A DNA stretch of 64,000 nt from Prosopocoilus inquinatus (lineage: Eukaryota; Arthropoda; Insecta; Coleoptera; Lucanidae), in the NCBI GenBank assembly GCA_036172665.1, contig CM069877.1:26561001-26625000 (forward strand), given 5' to 3'. The notes under the pieces are model-generated. The model ran no database searches, was not told where the DNA came from, and saw nothing but the letters and a program-made list of their open reading frames with translations. The position numbers and the translations under genes are program-made. The number at the start of each line of letters is the position of its first letter. Position 1 is the stretch's first letter. Below, piece after piece: positions 42,577-54,128 of this stretch.

Positions 42577-44541
42577 TACCGGCTGTTTCAAATTGAGTGT
42601 GCACTGAAGGGATCTCCTAAACCGTAAGAGATACAAATTCGGTTAAATGGAAGAAAAGTTGCATGAATCAATGCCTAATTCGTATCCATTGAGAGAATGA
42701 TTTTTTTCTCATTTCTTCTTGAGTTATTAATAAAAATGTGAAAAAATCGATTTTCTTTCTCTCTCTGTATCTCTTTTATTATACATAATTTTGAAATTCT
42801 GATTTAACTTTCTACAGGCACTTTTTGATTCTGCTTCGAATAGAGGTAGCAGAATTTAAGTCAAACGTTTCGTCTTTCCACGACCATCATCAGTTTCGTT
42901 TTTTTAAATACAACTTATGTCTTTTTATTGTTCTATTCGATACCACTGTTTCTCCTCATTGTAAAGACATGTCACACTTAATAGTTGATATTAATTTGAA
43001 ACTTAAATAATTCAGGTTTTATATGAAAATTTTATTTAATACATAATTTCAAATTTTTGGTTCGTTTTCTTATCTTTTTATTATTCTAGTCGAAAGCATT
43101 TTTCTTTTGATTTCAGTGAGTATAATACTTAATACCTTTTTTTCAAGTAAAGTTGGAATATGACAAAAAAACTGATATCGTTTCCTCATGTTTTTCTTAA
43201 TAAGTAAATTTCTTTCTACCCTCTTTTTTTTGTTAAGTATTAGCAACAACATTCAGTTGTCGGAAGAGGAAAAGTCAATAAATATTGGCTAAATGATATG
43301 AGGTGGTTAACACAAACCAAATAAACATCAGTATAAACATATTAAATTACAAGAACAGAATAAATAAGTTGAATAAAAATTATAGACGAAGAACATGACT
43401 CTGTGAAATAAATAAAGTGAAATAAATAAATTAAAGTAAATCCTCGAAATGTCCTCCACTGCTTTCAAGACACAGATTCATTCTTAATCCTATATGTTGT
43501 CTAGCGTGTCGAACATGAATTCGCGAAACATTTCAGTAAGAATCTAATATTCGCCTTCCTTAGTTCCAAAATATAAAGCCTACTTTATCCTGTTTAAATT
43601 ATGGATGGTGGTTGCGATATAACATGCCAAACTTCAACTGGTTAAAACGAGTGAACTTAACCATATTTAAAAAAAAATAAAGATAGTCAAGTGTTGAGAG
43701 CCACTGAGTGCTAAAGAAATTTAAAAAAAAAATACATTGTTATAGAAAGTATCTTTCAAATTTATTACAAAAATATTCGTTTTAGCTGCCAATGTATTTA
43801 TAGAAGGCACTATTCAGTAATATCTAAATATTTTTAGTACAATTAGTATTCACTTTTTCTTTTAATCCAACAGTGCGAGTCAAAATTAAAAACTTGGCTT
43901 TTTCATTCCTACACCAAAGCTGAGATACTAATCTAGCAAGTTATATTAGAAGCAATAGATATTTGTCGGTAAAAATTCATTTTCGTAAGTGCAGTGCATT
44001 ATTAAAATAACGATATAGAAAAACTTTAAATAGTTTATTATAATTTACACTATAGCTGAGAAAATGAACCAAAAATTTGAAATTATGTATTAAATAAAAT
44101 TTTCATGTAAAATCTGAATTATTTAAGTTTCAACTATTAAGTGTGATATATCATTACAATCAGGAGAAAAAATGCTATCGAATAGAACAATGAAAAAACA
44201 TAAGTTGTATTTAAGAAATCGAAACTGATGATGGTCGTGGAAAGACGAAACGTTTGACTTCAATTCTATTACTCCTATTCGAAGCAGAATCAAAAAGTGC
44301 ATGTAGAAAGTTTAATCAGAATTTCAAAATTATGTATAATAAAAGAGATAAAGAGAAAAAAAGAAAATCGATATTTTTACATTTTTATTAGTATCTTAAG
44401 AAGAAATAAGAAAAAAATGATTCTCTCAACGGATACGAATTAGGCATTGATTCGTGCAACTTTTCTTCCATTTAACCGAATTTGTATCTCTTACGGTTTA
44501 GGAGATCCCTTCAGTGCACACTCAATTTGGAACAGCCGGTA
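42577..44541. mobile_element. Family C foldback element, copy 2 (empty site preserved)
   Basis: It has the same TACCGGCTG...CAGCCGGTA ends and arms as 23344-28066 but no 2.7-kb insertion; the junction at about 43930-43940 reads AATCTAGCAAG with a single TA. It carries the same short transposase-like C-terminus at 43430-43570 on the minus strand and degenerate hammerhead-like motifs. Confidence 0.85.
43430..43570 (-). pseudogene. Transposase C-terminal remnant, second copy
   Basis: Equivalent to 24165-24345, with LESSGGHFEDL-type ending on the minus strand and a shorter upstream part. Same caution on family. Confidence 0.45.
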
Positions 44542-44712
44542 TAGTCCATTCACGATAAGAATGTAGTAGGAGAACCGTACACTGTACCGTTCCTCCAATC
44601 GCCCACCAAGTCACCGTTGTTAGGAATTAAATAGTCTGCATAAAACGTTAGCATCAATGCAGGAAAGGAGTGTGTACGATATTCCCACTACATTCTTATC
44701 GTGAATGGACTA
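44542..44712. mobile_element. MITE with transposon-related TIRs, copy 2 (full)
   Basis: 171 bp, TIRs of about 27 bp starting TAGTCCATTCACGATAAG, TA on both flanks (44540-44541, 44713-44714). The TIR differs from that of the 2.7-kb transposon at only a few positions, so the same or a sister transposase could have moved it. Confidence 0.85.
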
Positions 44713-44754
44713 TAGGTTCGAAGACGACGAGCTCTTTTAAGTGATATTTTTCTA

Positions 44755-44860
44755 GATTCTAGGCGTTGATTCATGCAACTTTTCTTCCATTTAACCGAAT
44801 TTGTATCTCTTACGGTTTAGGAGATCCCTTCAGTGCACACCCAATTTGAAACAGCCTGTA
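44755..44860 (-). repeat. Family C terminal fragment
   Basis: Repeats the last ~100 bp of family C (GATTCATGCAACTTTTCTTCC ... CAATTTGAAACAGCC) right after the MITE-bearing copy. Confidence 0.8.
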
Positions 44861-45581
44861 TATTTTTACATATTTAAAATCTACGGAGCATTACGAGTCC
44901 GAATACGTATCAATTATTAATTCTGGTTTCCATGACAACGAAAAAAATACTTTTTTATTTTTCAATCTAGAAAGCTATGAATCGCATTTTTTCGATCTAA
45001 TGCGATCAAGTGTTTCGAAAAAATCACTTCTTTGATGGTATTTTGGTTTTTAATATTTTTACAGTATTTGAAATTTTCATTAGCTCTTAACTCATTTTTT
45101 TCGATAGAACCTCATATATTTCTTAGCTTAGTTCAACAGAACATTTTTTTCTGAGTACGCTGATACCAAATACGTCATATTTTCTTTGAAAGTCATTTGA
45201 AATAAAGGGAGTGTAAAATTTCAATAAGACATGCTCTATTTTAAATTATTTTCAAAGAAAATATGACGTATTTGGTATCAGCGTACTCAGAAAAAAATGT
45301 TCTGTTGAACTAAGCTAAGAAACATCTGAGGTTCTATCGAAAAAAATGAGTTAAGAGCTAATGAAAATTTCAAATACTGTAAAAATGTTAAAAACCAAAA
45401 TACCATCAAAGAAGTGATTTTTTCGAAACACTTGATCGCATTAGATCGAAAAAATGCGATTCATATCTTTCTAGATTGAAAAATAAAAAAGTATTCTTTT
45501 CGTTGTCATGGAAACCAAAATTAACAATTGATACGTATTCGGACTCGTAATGATCCGTAGATTTCAAATATGTAAAAATAT
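44861..45581. repeat. 721-bp palindrome
   Basis: Arms of about 340 bp (TATTTTTACATATTT ... AAATATGTAAAAATA) around a ~45-bp centre near 45225. Flanked by CCTGTA and TAGGGTATTCC, the CAGGGTGTTCC-type insect repeat ends. Confidence 0.9.
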
Positions 45582-45912
45582 ATAGGGTATTCCATTTAAA
45601 ATAAGAAAGTTGATATCACTTCCGGCGAAACCGGAAATCCTATGACGACTATCTGTATGTCGGAAAATTCCATTTTTTGTTTAGTTTATTGTCTCCAAAA
45701 TTCAGATTAATCGATTAATAAATAAAGATTCTAGAAGGGTGAGCACATGGCGCGGGACACCCGGTATAGTTTATTTTAGATTTTCACATATTAATTTATA
45801 TTTACTTACATTTAGACATATATATCAAAAAGAAAAAAGAAGACATTTTTATGATTTTGTCAGTGTGATTAGGTTGTTTTTAGATCTTTTTTTAGTGCTT
45901 TTAAGTTGGTAG

Positions 45913-45955
45913 CGTACTGAAGAAGGCACCTTAGCTGCCGAAATACGTATCTACG
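45913..45955 (+). ncRNA. Hammerhead ribozyme, family D
   Basis: Stem I CGUA (45913-45916) pairs with UACG (45952-45955). CUGAAGA is followed by one A and hairpin GGCA/UGCC, then GAA and the self-complementary stem III AUACGUAU. Cleavage C is at 45951. All invariant bases are kept. Only one copy in the window and the host repeat is unidentified. Confidence 0.72.
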
Positions 45956-45959
45956 GATT

Positions 45960-47925
45960 TAAAAATTATTGTGGGCGGAGGTTAATTTCAATTATCTCTT
46001 AAAACTGTCTCCTTTACTATTTTAGTTTAGTCTTCGGGAATCATTTGTTTATTTCTTTTGATAATATAATAAACGTTTTATTATTCTGAATGTGTGTTTA
46101 TTTCTTGTCCAATGGTAAACTGAAATTTGTATAAATTACCGAAATAACTATTGTGCTTTACAGAAATGACTAAAATCAAATCAGTTTCCCTTAGTTATAT
46201 TGAAACGTATGTATGTATGATCTTTGCTGATGCTGAAAATTCAGCCTAATTTTATAATACTGGCAAACAAAATTTGAAATAATTTTCAAATTTTTCACTA
46301 CTTTCTTTGTCAAACTGGACAATTATATATCTACCCTTACGTACTGACTATTCCTATAGACTTCACAGGATACACGTTGTTAGGACACCATTTATACTAG
46401 CCTGCATTTTATGAAGTCGCAGTTTCTCGTTTCTCGACTTCATAAAATACAGGGCGGTGTACATATGGATGACTAGATATACATCAACTTGTCCCGGAAA
46501 ATACAATTTGCCAATTAGTTGAATGTGTGTGTGTAAAGATGACGCACCAATGAACGGAAGAACTGTTTACAATCAAATTACCAATACCAACGTAACTCTA
46601 AATGAATACTAATTTAGATTCAATGAGATAAAATTTTATTAATGTATTAAGTCAACGATATTAAATATTGCAGCCAGACATGCTTTGTTTTGTGGAAAAC
46701 GTCTTCGTCGTATGCATTAGACAGTATACGTATAAATAACTCGCCGGTTAAATCTCAGGCCTCGTCATAAGCGCATTCTATTTATTCTATTGAGTACCGT
46801 TTTAACGGTTCATCACGTATTCAAATACCTACCACCGATGATAATTTTCGTGGTGTTGTAACGATTTTTATATTTTTAGAAGAAAATAAATTAATTGAAT
46901 AAATGATGTTACATGGTTACAAAAATACTTCCAGCCCTTTAATACGTGAACAAATCAAAGACCGCGCGTTTGCGCCGTTGCGCTCTTTGCCAACATCGCG
47001 CTGGTCGAATATTTAACTGGTCGACTGTATTCTCTGCCTCACAATGTGACCGGGACGAAACGCGCGTCCTTGTCTGCGCTGCGGTGGTACGCAATCGAAC
47101 CTCTCTCTCTCCTGACGTCAACCGTAGATGTGAAGGGACCGAGTACAAAAATAGCTGCTATCGCTCAAATGTTTTATAGAGACCAGCATTCGGTTCACAT
47201 GTTTTTCATGGGTTGCTAGATTTAAAAAAAACCGTTTCTCGTTAGAGAGGAAATTGTTAATGCCGCATAAATTAATCTGAAAACTGGAGAGCCGCGTAAT
47301 TTTAATACGTCTGAACTAAGCCGAGTGGATAGTTAAATGATGTAATAGCGGAAAATAAGACTAAATATTTTACGTGGAACTATTTCACCGTCATCTATGT
47401 TTGATATTTTGTTTAATTAAGAAGAAATTTATGTTAATCTGTGTTGCTGTTGTTTTATTGCCGATTTTACAAGTGCACTTGCTGTGTCAAATCGCGCATT
47501 AAGTACAAAGAGATTACAGATATAACTATCTTAACAGCGATAAAATTGCAGCGGGTAAATTTTTTTCAATAATAAAAAAAATATGTCTAATCAGCAAAAG
47601 CAGATTAATTAACTTCACAATAACTAATTGTGCAAAGAAATAGTAATTGAATTCTTTACAGAAAAACTTTTTCGCGACCTCTTTTGCTCCCTATAAATAG
47701 GTAGGTGTAGGTATGTACACAATTAATTACGTTTGCTTAATTAATTTAAAAAAAAATTAAAAAGAAGAGTGTAAGTATTTCTACTTAATTAATTAATTAT
47801 TTTATTTTATTTGCTTAAATGTTTATATGTAAAATGCAAATTTGGTGATTATTTTGTTACAAAGCTTACAGGAAAATACAGTGTGCCCGAAGTTCGTAAG
47901 GACAGCATGGGTAACTTCTGTATTT
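45960..47925. other. No gene supported; one hairpin
   Basis: A 20-bp-arm hairpin (CTGCATTTTATGAAGTCG / CGACTTCATAAAATACAG) lies at 46399-46454. A GC-richer patch at 46950-47150 has mirror frames on both strands but no domain, and a GGTTCGATTGCG string on the minus strand lacks the rest of a tRNA. Confidence 0.5.
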
Positions 47926-49367
47926 TAAGAGATAGAGAGATGATTAAATTAGCAAAAAGGTGCAGGTTCGAGAGCTCATTCAAAATCCATTTTCAAATAT
48001 TACATGTTATGGCCAACTTGGTTAAAATTTTACAAAAAAAACAAAATCTAATTTTTTTATTTGCCGTACTGTTTTTGTTAATCAAGATATTGAGATGCAG
48101 TTTGAACTAATTTACATGATAATTGAATTACTTTTATGGGCACTTAATAAAACTAATTTCATTTTTGTAAATTTTCAGTAATCTAACCTAACCTTAAAAT
48201 TTTAAATTGGTACCCCTTAATTTTTTTGACCCTTTTAAGAGAGAATTTTTTTTTCTGAATGCAATGATATATCACATGATATGGAAACTTCTTCAAAATT
48301 TTGGAAAACCGAACTTATTCTTTTTACGAAGAGAAATCGCTAGTGCCATGATCACAGAAACTTTGCTTTTTGTTTATCAAGTTAGGCTGCAGAGGCACTG
48401 ACCGATTGCAGCCAATGGTGTGCGAGCGATTAAAATTTTAAACTAATATCACATCAGCTAGGGGTATGTTGTGCCAAAAAGATAGAATTTCCTTGGTGAA
48501 ATTTTTAATCGCTTGTACAGGGTGGATTAATTTCGATGTCTCTTATGGGCATCTCCGTAACTATAAGTGATAGAAAAAAATTAGTGGCCAAGTCTAGATC
48601 TCTTTTTTGGAGATTAAATCAATAGCGTAAACAAAAATTGGCTATCTTCTTTTGTTCTCAAGTTATAGGCAAAAATTGCCATTTTCGATTTTTCGTTTTC
48701 CGGTCATATCTCGTTTATTTCTAGAGACATTAAAAAACTGTTTGAACATTATTACGACGCTTTTTGGAATACAATTCAGTGGTGTAGTTGATCTTTTAGT
48801 ATCGGCTTACATTTTCGAGATATAACACAAAGTTTTGTTTTTTTAAATGGAAATCATAATAGGCAATGCCCTCATTAAATAGAGATTTTTTTTCTGTTTT
48901 CAAAAATATATAACTTTATTGGGTTTATTTCTTATAATTAATAAGAAAAATTGCCATTTTTGTTATTATCTTTGCGTACCCTAGTCTCAATAGGCTGGCT
49001 TTAATACAGTGCCGACATTTGCTTTGTTTTTATTAAATATTATCAAATTTCAAACCTTCAGACAGTTTTGCCCGCGTAAAAAATTTCGTATTCACTTTAT
49101 TTTACAAAATTCCGTTTGAGAAATGTAGCACTCATCACGATCGATCTCTGGCAAAAGCTTTTTTGTTTGTTTATATTTTACTATTTGTGTGTTTGTTTTT
49201 GTTTTTTGTGATTTTAATAAAATATAACTCAAGAGAAACAAAAAAAAGAAACCTTAATTTAGTTTTAATTTAGTTATTACTACATTTATGTTTATTTGGA
49301 CAACTCGTTTTTGTGTTTTTGTGTTACCTTTTCGTTTCTCTTGACAACTTGTTTATTTACATTTTTT

Positions 49368-49409
49368 CACTCCTGATGAAACTATAAAGCGATAGCGAAA
49401 GGCAGAGTG
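49368..49409 (+). ncRNA. Hammerhead motif, family B copy 4 (stem III broken)
   Basis: CACUC-CUGAUGA, ACUAU/AUAG-type stem II and GAAA are present and GAGUG closes stem I, but GGCA replaces CGUU, so stem III and the cleavage base are altered. Likely inactive. Confidence 0.5.
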
Positions 49410-49582
49410 TTCTTGCGATTTCACAGTGTCCCTTTTAAAGTTTAAAAACTAATTTCTCTCACATATTTTATCGGACAAGAGTCGAAATTTTTTCTTGAAG
49501 TCACTTCTTGTCCGATGGACATTGTATAAAAATTGTTTGCAACCTTTAAACGGACACTGAAAATTGCACGAACGTTCAACGT

Positions 49583-49625
49583 TTGTTCCTAACGAAGCTA
49601 TCAACCGATAGTGAAACGTTGAGTG
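49583..49625 (+). ncRNA. Hammerhead motif, family B copy 5 (core mutated)
   Basis: GCUAUC/GAUAGU stem II and GAAACGUUGAGUG are present, but the core reads CUAACGA (G5 changed). An outer GCACGAAC/GUUCGUGC pair encloses it. Probably inactive. Confidence 0.45.
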
Positions 49626-50856
49626 TTCGTGCGGTGTTGAACATTTAAAGACTGAAAACAATTTTTCTATAAATTTTCGGTCATAACACGTTTTAATAAT
49701 ACATAGTTGAAAATATTCTTGTTAAAATGTTGATGAAAACGTGATGAATGACAAACTCATTTTCAATAGAAAGTCAGATAGAAGCTTTTGTCAGAACGGT
49801 CGCTGAAAACGATAAAGCGGAATTTTGTAAATTAACGCGAATTATATACGCAGCCAAAACTGTGAAAATATTTGAAAGTTCCTTAAATTTTTTTGCAAAA
49901 CAAAAAATCGGCACCATATTGAACTCAGCCTGTTGAGACTAGGATATTTACGCAAGGATAATAATAAAAATGACAGTTTTTCCTATTAATTATAAAAAAA
50001 CCCAACAACATATATAATTTTCAACAGAACAAAAAAATCTCTATTTAATTAAAGGTTTAATTAATTTAAGGTTTCTCTTTTTGTTTCTCTTGAGTTATAT
50101 TTTATTAAAATCACAAAAAACAATAACAAACACACAAATAGTAAAATATAAACAAACTTGGACATGTATCAAATTAGATTTGTGTGCATTCATATTTAAT
50201 AAAAACAAAAAAGCTTCTGCCAGATCGATAGTGATGGGTGCTACATTTCTCAAACGGAATTTTGTAAAATAAAGTGAATACGAAATTTTTTACGCTGGCG
50301 AAACTGTCTGAAGGTTTGAAAGTTTGATAATATTTAATAAAAACAAAGAAAATGTAAGCACTTTATTAAAGCCAGCCTACTGAGACTAGGGTACGCAAAG
50401 ATAATAACAAAAATGGCAGTTTTTCCTATTAATTATAAGAAATAAACCCAATAAAGTATATATATTTTTGAAAACAGAAAAAAAATCTTTATTTAATGAG
50501 GGCATTGCCTACTACGATTTCCATTAAAAAAACAAAACTTTGTGTTATATCTGGAAAATTTAAGCCGATACTAAAAAATCAACTACATCACTGAATTGTA
50601 TTCCAAAAAGTGTCGCAATAATGTTCAAACAGTTTTTTAATATCTCTAGAAATAAACGAGATATGACCGAAAAACGAAAAGTCGAAAATGGCAATTTTTG
50701 GCCATAACTTGAGAACAAAAGAAGATAGCCAATTTTTGTTTACGCTATTGACTTAATCTCCAAGAAAGAAATCGAGACTTGGCCACCAATTTTTTCCTAT
50801 CTCTTAAAGTTACGGAGATGCCCATAAGAGACATCGAAATTAATCCACCCTGTATA

Positions 50857-51715
50857 TAATTGTCCACGAACGATCAGTGGGACTGTAGCTTCATCTGTAT
50901 AGCCTTTTCTGGATATTGGGCTTCGTATATTTCACGAGTAAGTTCTACGTTCTTGTAGCACTTGGTTACATATAGTCGCGATCAAGTGAATCGAGACCTA
51001 TTTACAGTTCTGCAATCCTTAAAGGGCGCTTACATTACATACATGTCTTCAATAAATTCAAAAACAAATCTTTACAAAACTGTCGACTTGTCGCATACAA
51101 ATCCTGATGAATCTTTGGCACAAGTCTTCGACAAATACTAGCATAGGACATCGTTTACACTGTGTGACTTGTTCGCTACATATCTAGTATTTAATAATAA
51201 AAAAAAGGTGTCGCTCATGGATAACGATCAATTTTTGTTTTTGGTCGCGGCCGCATATTATTACTTTGCTCCTTTTGGATCGTCACAAACCATCAGCTCG
51301 CTTAATAATTTAAAACAGCTAACTATTCTAACCTTTGTATGGTCTGCGATCGCTGTGTTTTCCATTAATTTGGAATACAAATCTGTCTGGTAAAACATGT
51401 CGGATACATGTCAAATACATGAAAAATGTAATAGTAGTATGAGACAAATTTCAGATTCATTCCAGACTTGTCAAACAATATGTAGGACACATGTATAATA
51501 CAAATATGTATGTAATGTAAACGCTCCTTTATTACCAACATTAACAAGGGCGCGGTTAGCTTGCAACAGTCTCGATAAGGATGAATGGGATAAATTTTTT
51601 TAGTTTTCAAAATTTTCCTCTATAAGATAAAGTAAGTAATAACACTGACCCTATTGACAGGAAGGTAAGATAATAAACGTGCTTCTTGATTCGAAACATA
51701 ATTTCACAGGTAATT
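50857..51715. other. No gene supported
   Basis: Unpaired segment within the nested palindrome. A 74-codon frame at 51169-51393 has no recognisable domain. Confidence 0.5.
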
Positions 51716-52683
51716 TGATAAACAAAAAGAAAGTTTTGTGACCATGGCACTAGCGATTTCTGTTCGTAAAAAGAATAAGTTCGGATTTTCAAAATTTTGA
51801 AGAAGTTTCCATATCGTGTGATACATCATTGCATTCACAAAAAAATTCTTTCTTAAAAGGGCCACAAAAATTAGGGGTTACCAATTTAAAATTTTAAGGT
51901 TAGGTTAGATTATTGAAAATTTGTAAAAATCAAATTAGTTTTATTATGTGCCCATAAATGTAAAATTATCATGCAAATTACTTCAAACCGCATCTCAATA
52001 TCTTAAGTAACAAAAAAGTTACGGCAAATAGAAGAAATTAGGCGATTTTGGTTTTTGTAAAATTTTAACCAAGTTGGCCATGACAAGTAATATTTGAAAA
52101 TGGATTCTTAATAAGCTCTCATACCTGCAGTTTTTGGCTAAGTTAATTATCTCTCTATCTCTTTAAATACATTAGTGGCTCTATAAACTAGGCATAGAAG
52201 TTGAAAATAGCCAACTGTTTATGTTGGGTTTATAGAGAATAAACAGAAGATTAAAGTTAAACTATGATTGAAAAAACGGCCCTAAAAGATTAATTCTTAC
52301 GTGTTAGTTGTTAGTTTACTTACCACCATTAGTAACTTCAGATTTTATAGTTTCTAACCTAATTCGATATTATTGTCGGTGATTATTATTCACAGTAAGT
52401 TACTAGATTAGAAAGAATAAAACATTGATATTTCAGTAACGAGTCACTATTTCATTAACGATACGGAGCTCGAAAAATTGACGAATCTGACAAATTGGTT
52501 CCGAACCCTATCAAGTAAGGTAATCGTTAATCAAATCCAGGGACCATAACTAAACTCTTGGACAAAATTAACCACTTTAATATTTTTTAAATAACTCATA
52601 GATTAGAATGATTTTCGACGTACTAATTTTTTACAAGTAAACTGTGGACCTCCGCTGTGGTTTCTTATTACAGCAAATATGTA

Positions 52684-53300
52684 TATACAGCTGTCCCATT
52701 TTTCGAGCTCGAGCATGGGGATCTCTCTTATCTTAAGAGATACGAGGTCGGTTAAATTAGGCCAAAGTTGTGTATTTTTATGCTAATTAATAATCTGAAA
52801 AGCAATTTAAATTATTCCTTTTCGTTTTGAAAATATTGAGAAAAACTAAAATTTTTCATTTTCGTTTTTATTTTTTAAATCGAAAACCGATAAAGCTAGA
52901 CATTTATAACTTACACATTATTAATGCACTTCTTTACGTAGAATCTAAATCTGTCATTACATTTACCCGAGCTGTCAAAATTACAGAGATACGACTGTCA
53001 ACTTTTTTTTTCTTATAGACGCCATATTGGATTTTCATATTTCCAAATAAAGATTTTTACTCCGATTCTAGCAATGTATCACATTACGGTTGATTTGACT
53101 TTTTGACCAGAATTTCTTTTTTTTAATTTTCTTCTGACCATCTGGTAAATGCAACGCTTAAAGAATGGGAGAATGTTCCTCAGGATTTCATTGAAAATTT
53201 AAACTCAAGCATGCCAAGGCGTATGGAGGCAGTAATTAGGAGGGTATGCGCGGTATTAACATCAAAACAAAGATTTGAAGTCAAACATGTTTGGAATTGA
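52684..53300 (+). pseudogene. Tc1-like transposase C-terminal fragment
   Basis: At about 53140-53265 the plus strand reads EWENVPQDFIENLNSSMPRRMEAVI, matching the WxxIPxxxIxxLIxSMPRRxxAVI tail of Tc1-type transposases. The catalytic part is missing. TATACAGCTGTCCCATTTTT at 52684 resembles the foldback end at 16742 and may be unrelated to the fragment. Confidence 0.65.
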
Positions 53301-53364
53301 CGTCATGTTATAAGACTAATCTAATTTGAGTTTAATGCTGCAATTTTGAGCCCGATCGTAAGCC

Positions 53365-53622
53365 TGTAAGGTGTTACAGAGCCATTTAAATACATAGACC
53401 GTAAATATGTTACAATGGTTACGATAGTGCTCAGAATTGCAGCATTAGTCTTGGTTTGATTTTAATTTTTGTACTGAAATTAAGTACGTTTATACGTGTA
53501 TACGTTGTATAAATAGTAGGAGAATTACGTCCCGATCTCTTGGGGGTTTGTTCCCTCGATTCGAGAATAAAGTCTCTTGTGGCTACTGGTTAGTTAAATA
53601 TGGGTAATAGAAGACTTTTACA
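53365..53622 (+). promoter_or_regulatory. Possible solo LTR: TATA box then AATAAA
   Basis: GTATAAATAG at 53508-53517 and AATAAA at 53566-53571 are 50 bp apart inside a segment that can be read TG...CA. No target duplication or second copy was found, so this is weak. Confidence 0.25.
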
Positions 53623-53949
53623 TTTATCATGTCTGTTTCATAAAATTATAAAATAATAAATTCCTCACATATTTGTTTAAGAAAATATCTTTTACCATAG
53701 ATGTTCGTTATGTAAATGTAAGGAATAAAGGTCTGTTAACGTCTGCTATTCATAAAACAAGTCACTTTAAAAAATCATTGACATATAATATAGGAGCCCT
53801 GTTTCAGTGAAGTTGGCCCAATTATTAAAAATATTAATACTGTGGATTTCTTAAAAATATTCTCAGATATTTTCAGTTTCAAGGTGTCGTTTAGTAAAAT
53901 AATTTGAATAAATAGTGAGAAAACCCCTCGACCACATTAATTCACTGAA

Positions 53950-53992
53950 AGCGAATACGTATTTCGGTAACGAAGTTACCATCTTCAGCGCT
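53950..53992 (-). ncRNA. Hammerhead ribozyme, family E copy 1
   Basis: Minus strand: stem I AGCG/CGCU, CUGAAGA, one U, stem II GGUAAC/GUUACC with loop UUC, GAA, stem III self-complementary AUACGUAU, cleavage U. Core intact. Confidence 0.72.
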
Positions 53993-54020
53993 AAACTGAT
54001 ATTAATATCAATATCAGTTT

Positions 54021-54057
54021 AGCGTATTTCGGTAACGAAGTTACCATCTTCAGCGCT
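54021..54057 (-). ncRNA. Hammerhead motif, family E copy 2 (3' part missing)
   Basis: CUGAAGA, stem II and GAAAUAC are present, but the unit jumps to GCUAAACUG after AUAC, so half of stem III and the cleavage base are gone. Confidence 0.5.
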
Positions 54058-54085
54058 AAACTGATATTAATATCAATATCAGTTT

Positions 54086-54128
54086 AGCGCTGAAGATGGT
54101 AACTTCGTTACCGAAATACGTATTCGCT
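54086..54128 (+). ncRNA. Hammerhead ribozyme, family E copy 3
   Basis: Exact mirror of copy 1, with all stems and core bases present. Cleavage base U54124. Confidence 0.72.

Larger units (their letters stand above)
42397..45778. repeat. Concentric nested inverted duplications
   Basis: Outer arms: TATACCGGGTGTCTCGCGCC (42397) and its mirror GGCGCGGGACACCCGGTATA (45778), about 180 bp each, including an ATCACTTCCGGC-type segment. Inside lie a family C foldback, a MITE and a further 0.72-kb palindrome. The outermost pair encloses whole palindromes. Confidence 0.85.
47926..52164. repeat. Nested inverted duplications, 4.2 kb
   Basis: Outer arms 47926-48381 and 51716-52164 (AAGAGATAGAGAGAT ... GATAAACAAAAAG). 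Inner palindrome 48515-50856 with arms of about 740 bp (TACAGGGTGGATTAATTTCG ... CCACCCTGTATA). The inner centre 49258-50068 holds family B pieces. The right side has about 850 unpaired bp (50857-51715). Confidence 0.85.

Noticed and set aside
46939..47179. Overlapping frames in a GC-richer patch, and a GGTTCGATTGCG string as a tRNA B-box
   Set aside because: No protein domain on either strand; no acceptor stem, anticodon arm or A-box around the string.
49748..49936. 62-codon frame as a small gene
   Set aside because: It lies in a diverged copy of a palindrome arm (GCTGAAAACGATAAAGCGG region) and has no domain.
52240..52285. Right half of a Harbinger-like MITE (ACGGCCC then TAA)
   Set aside because: No matching left end was found, so it is not listed as an element.
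53365..53622. Confident call of a solo LTR
   Set aside because: TATA and AATAAA are suggestive, but there is no target duplication, no partner copy and no matching terminal dinucleotide pair I can trust.
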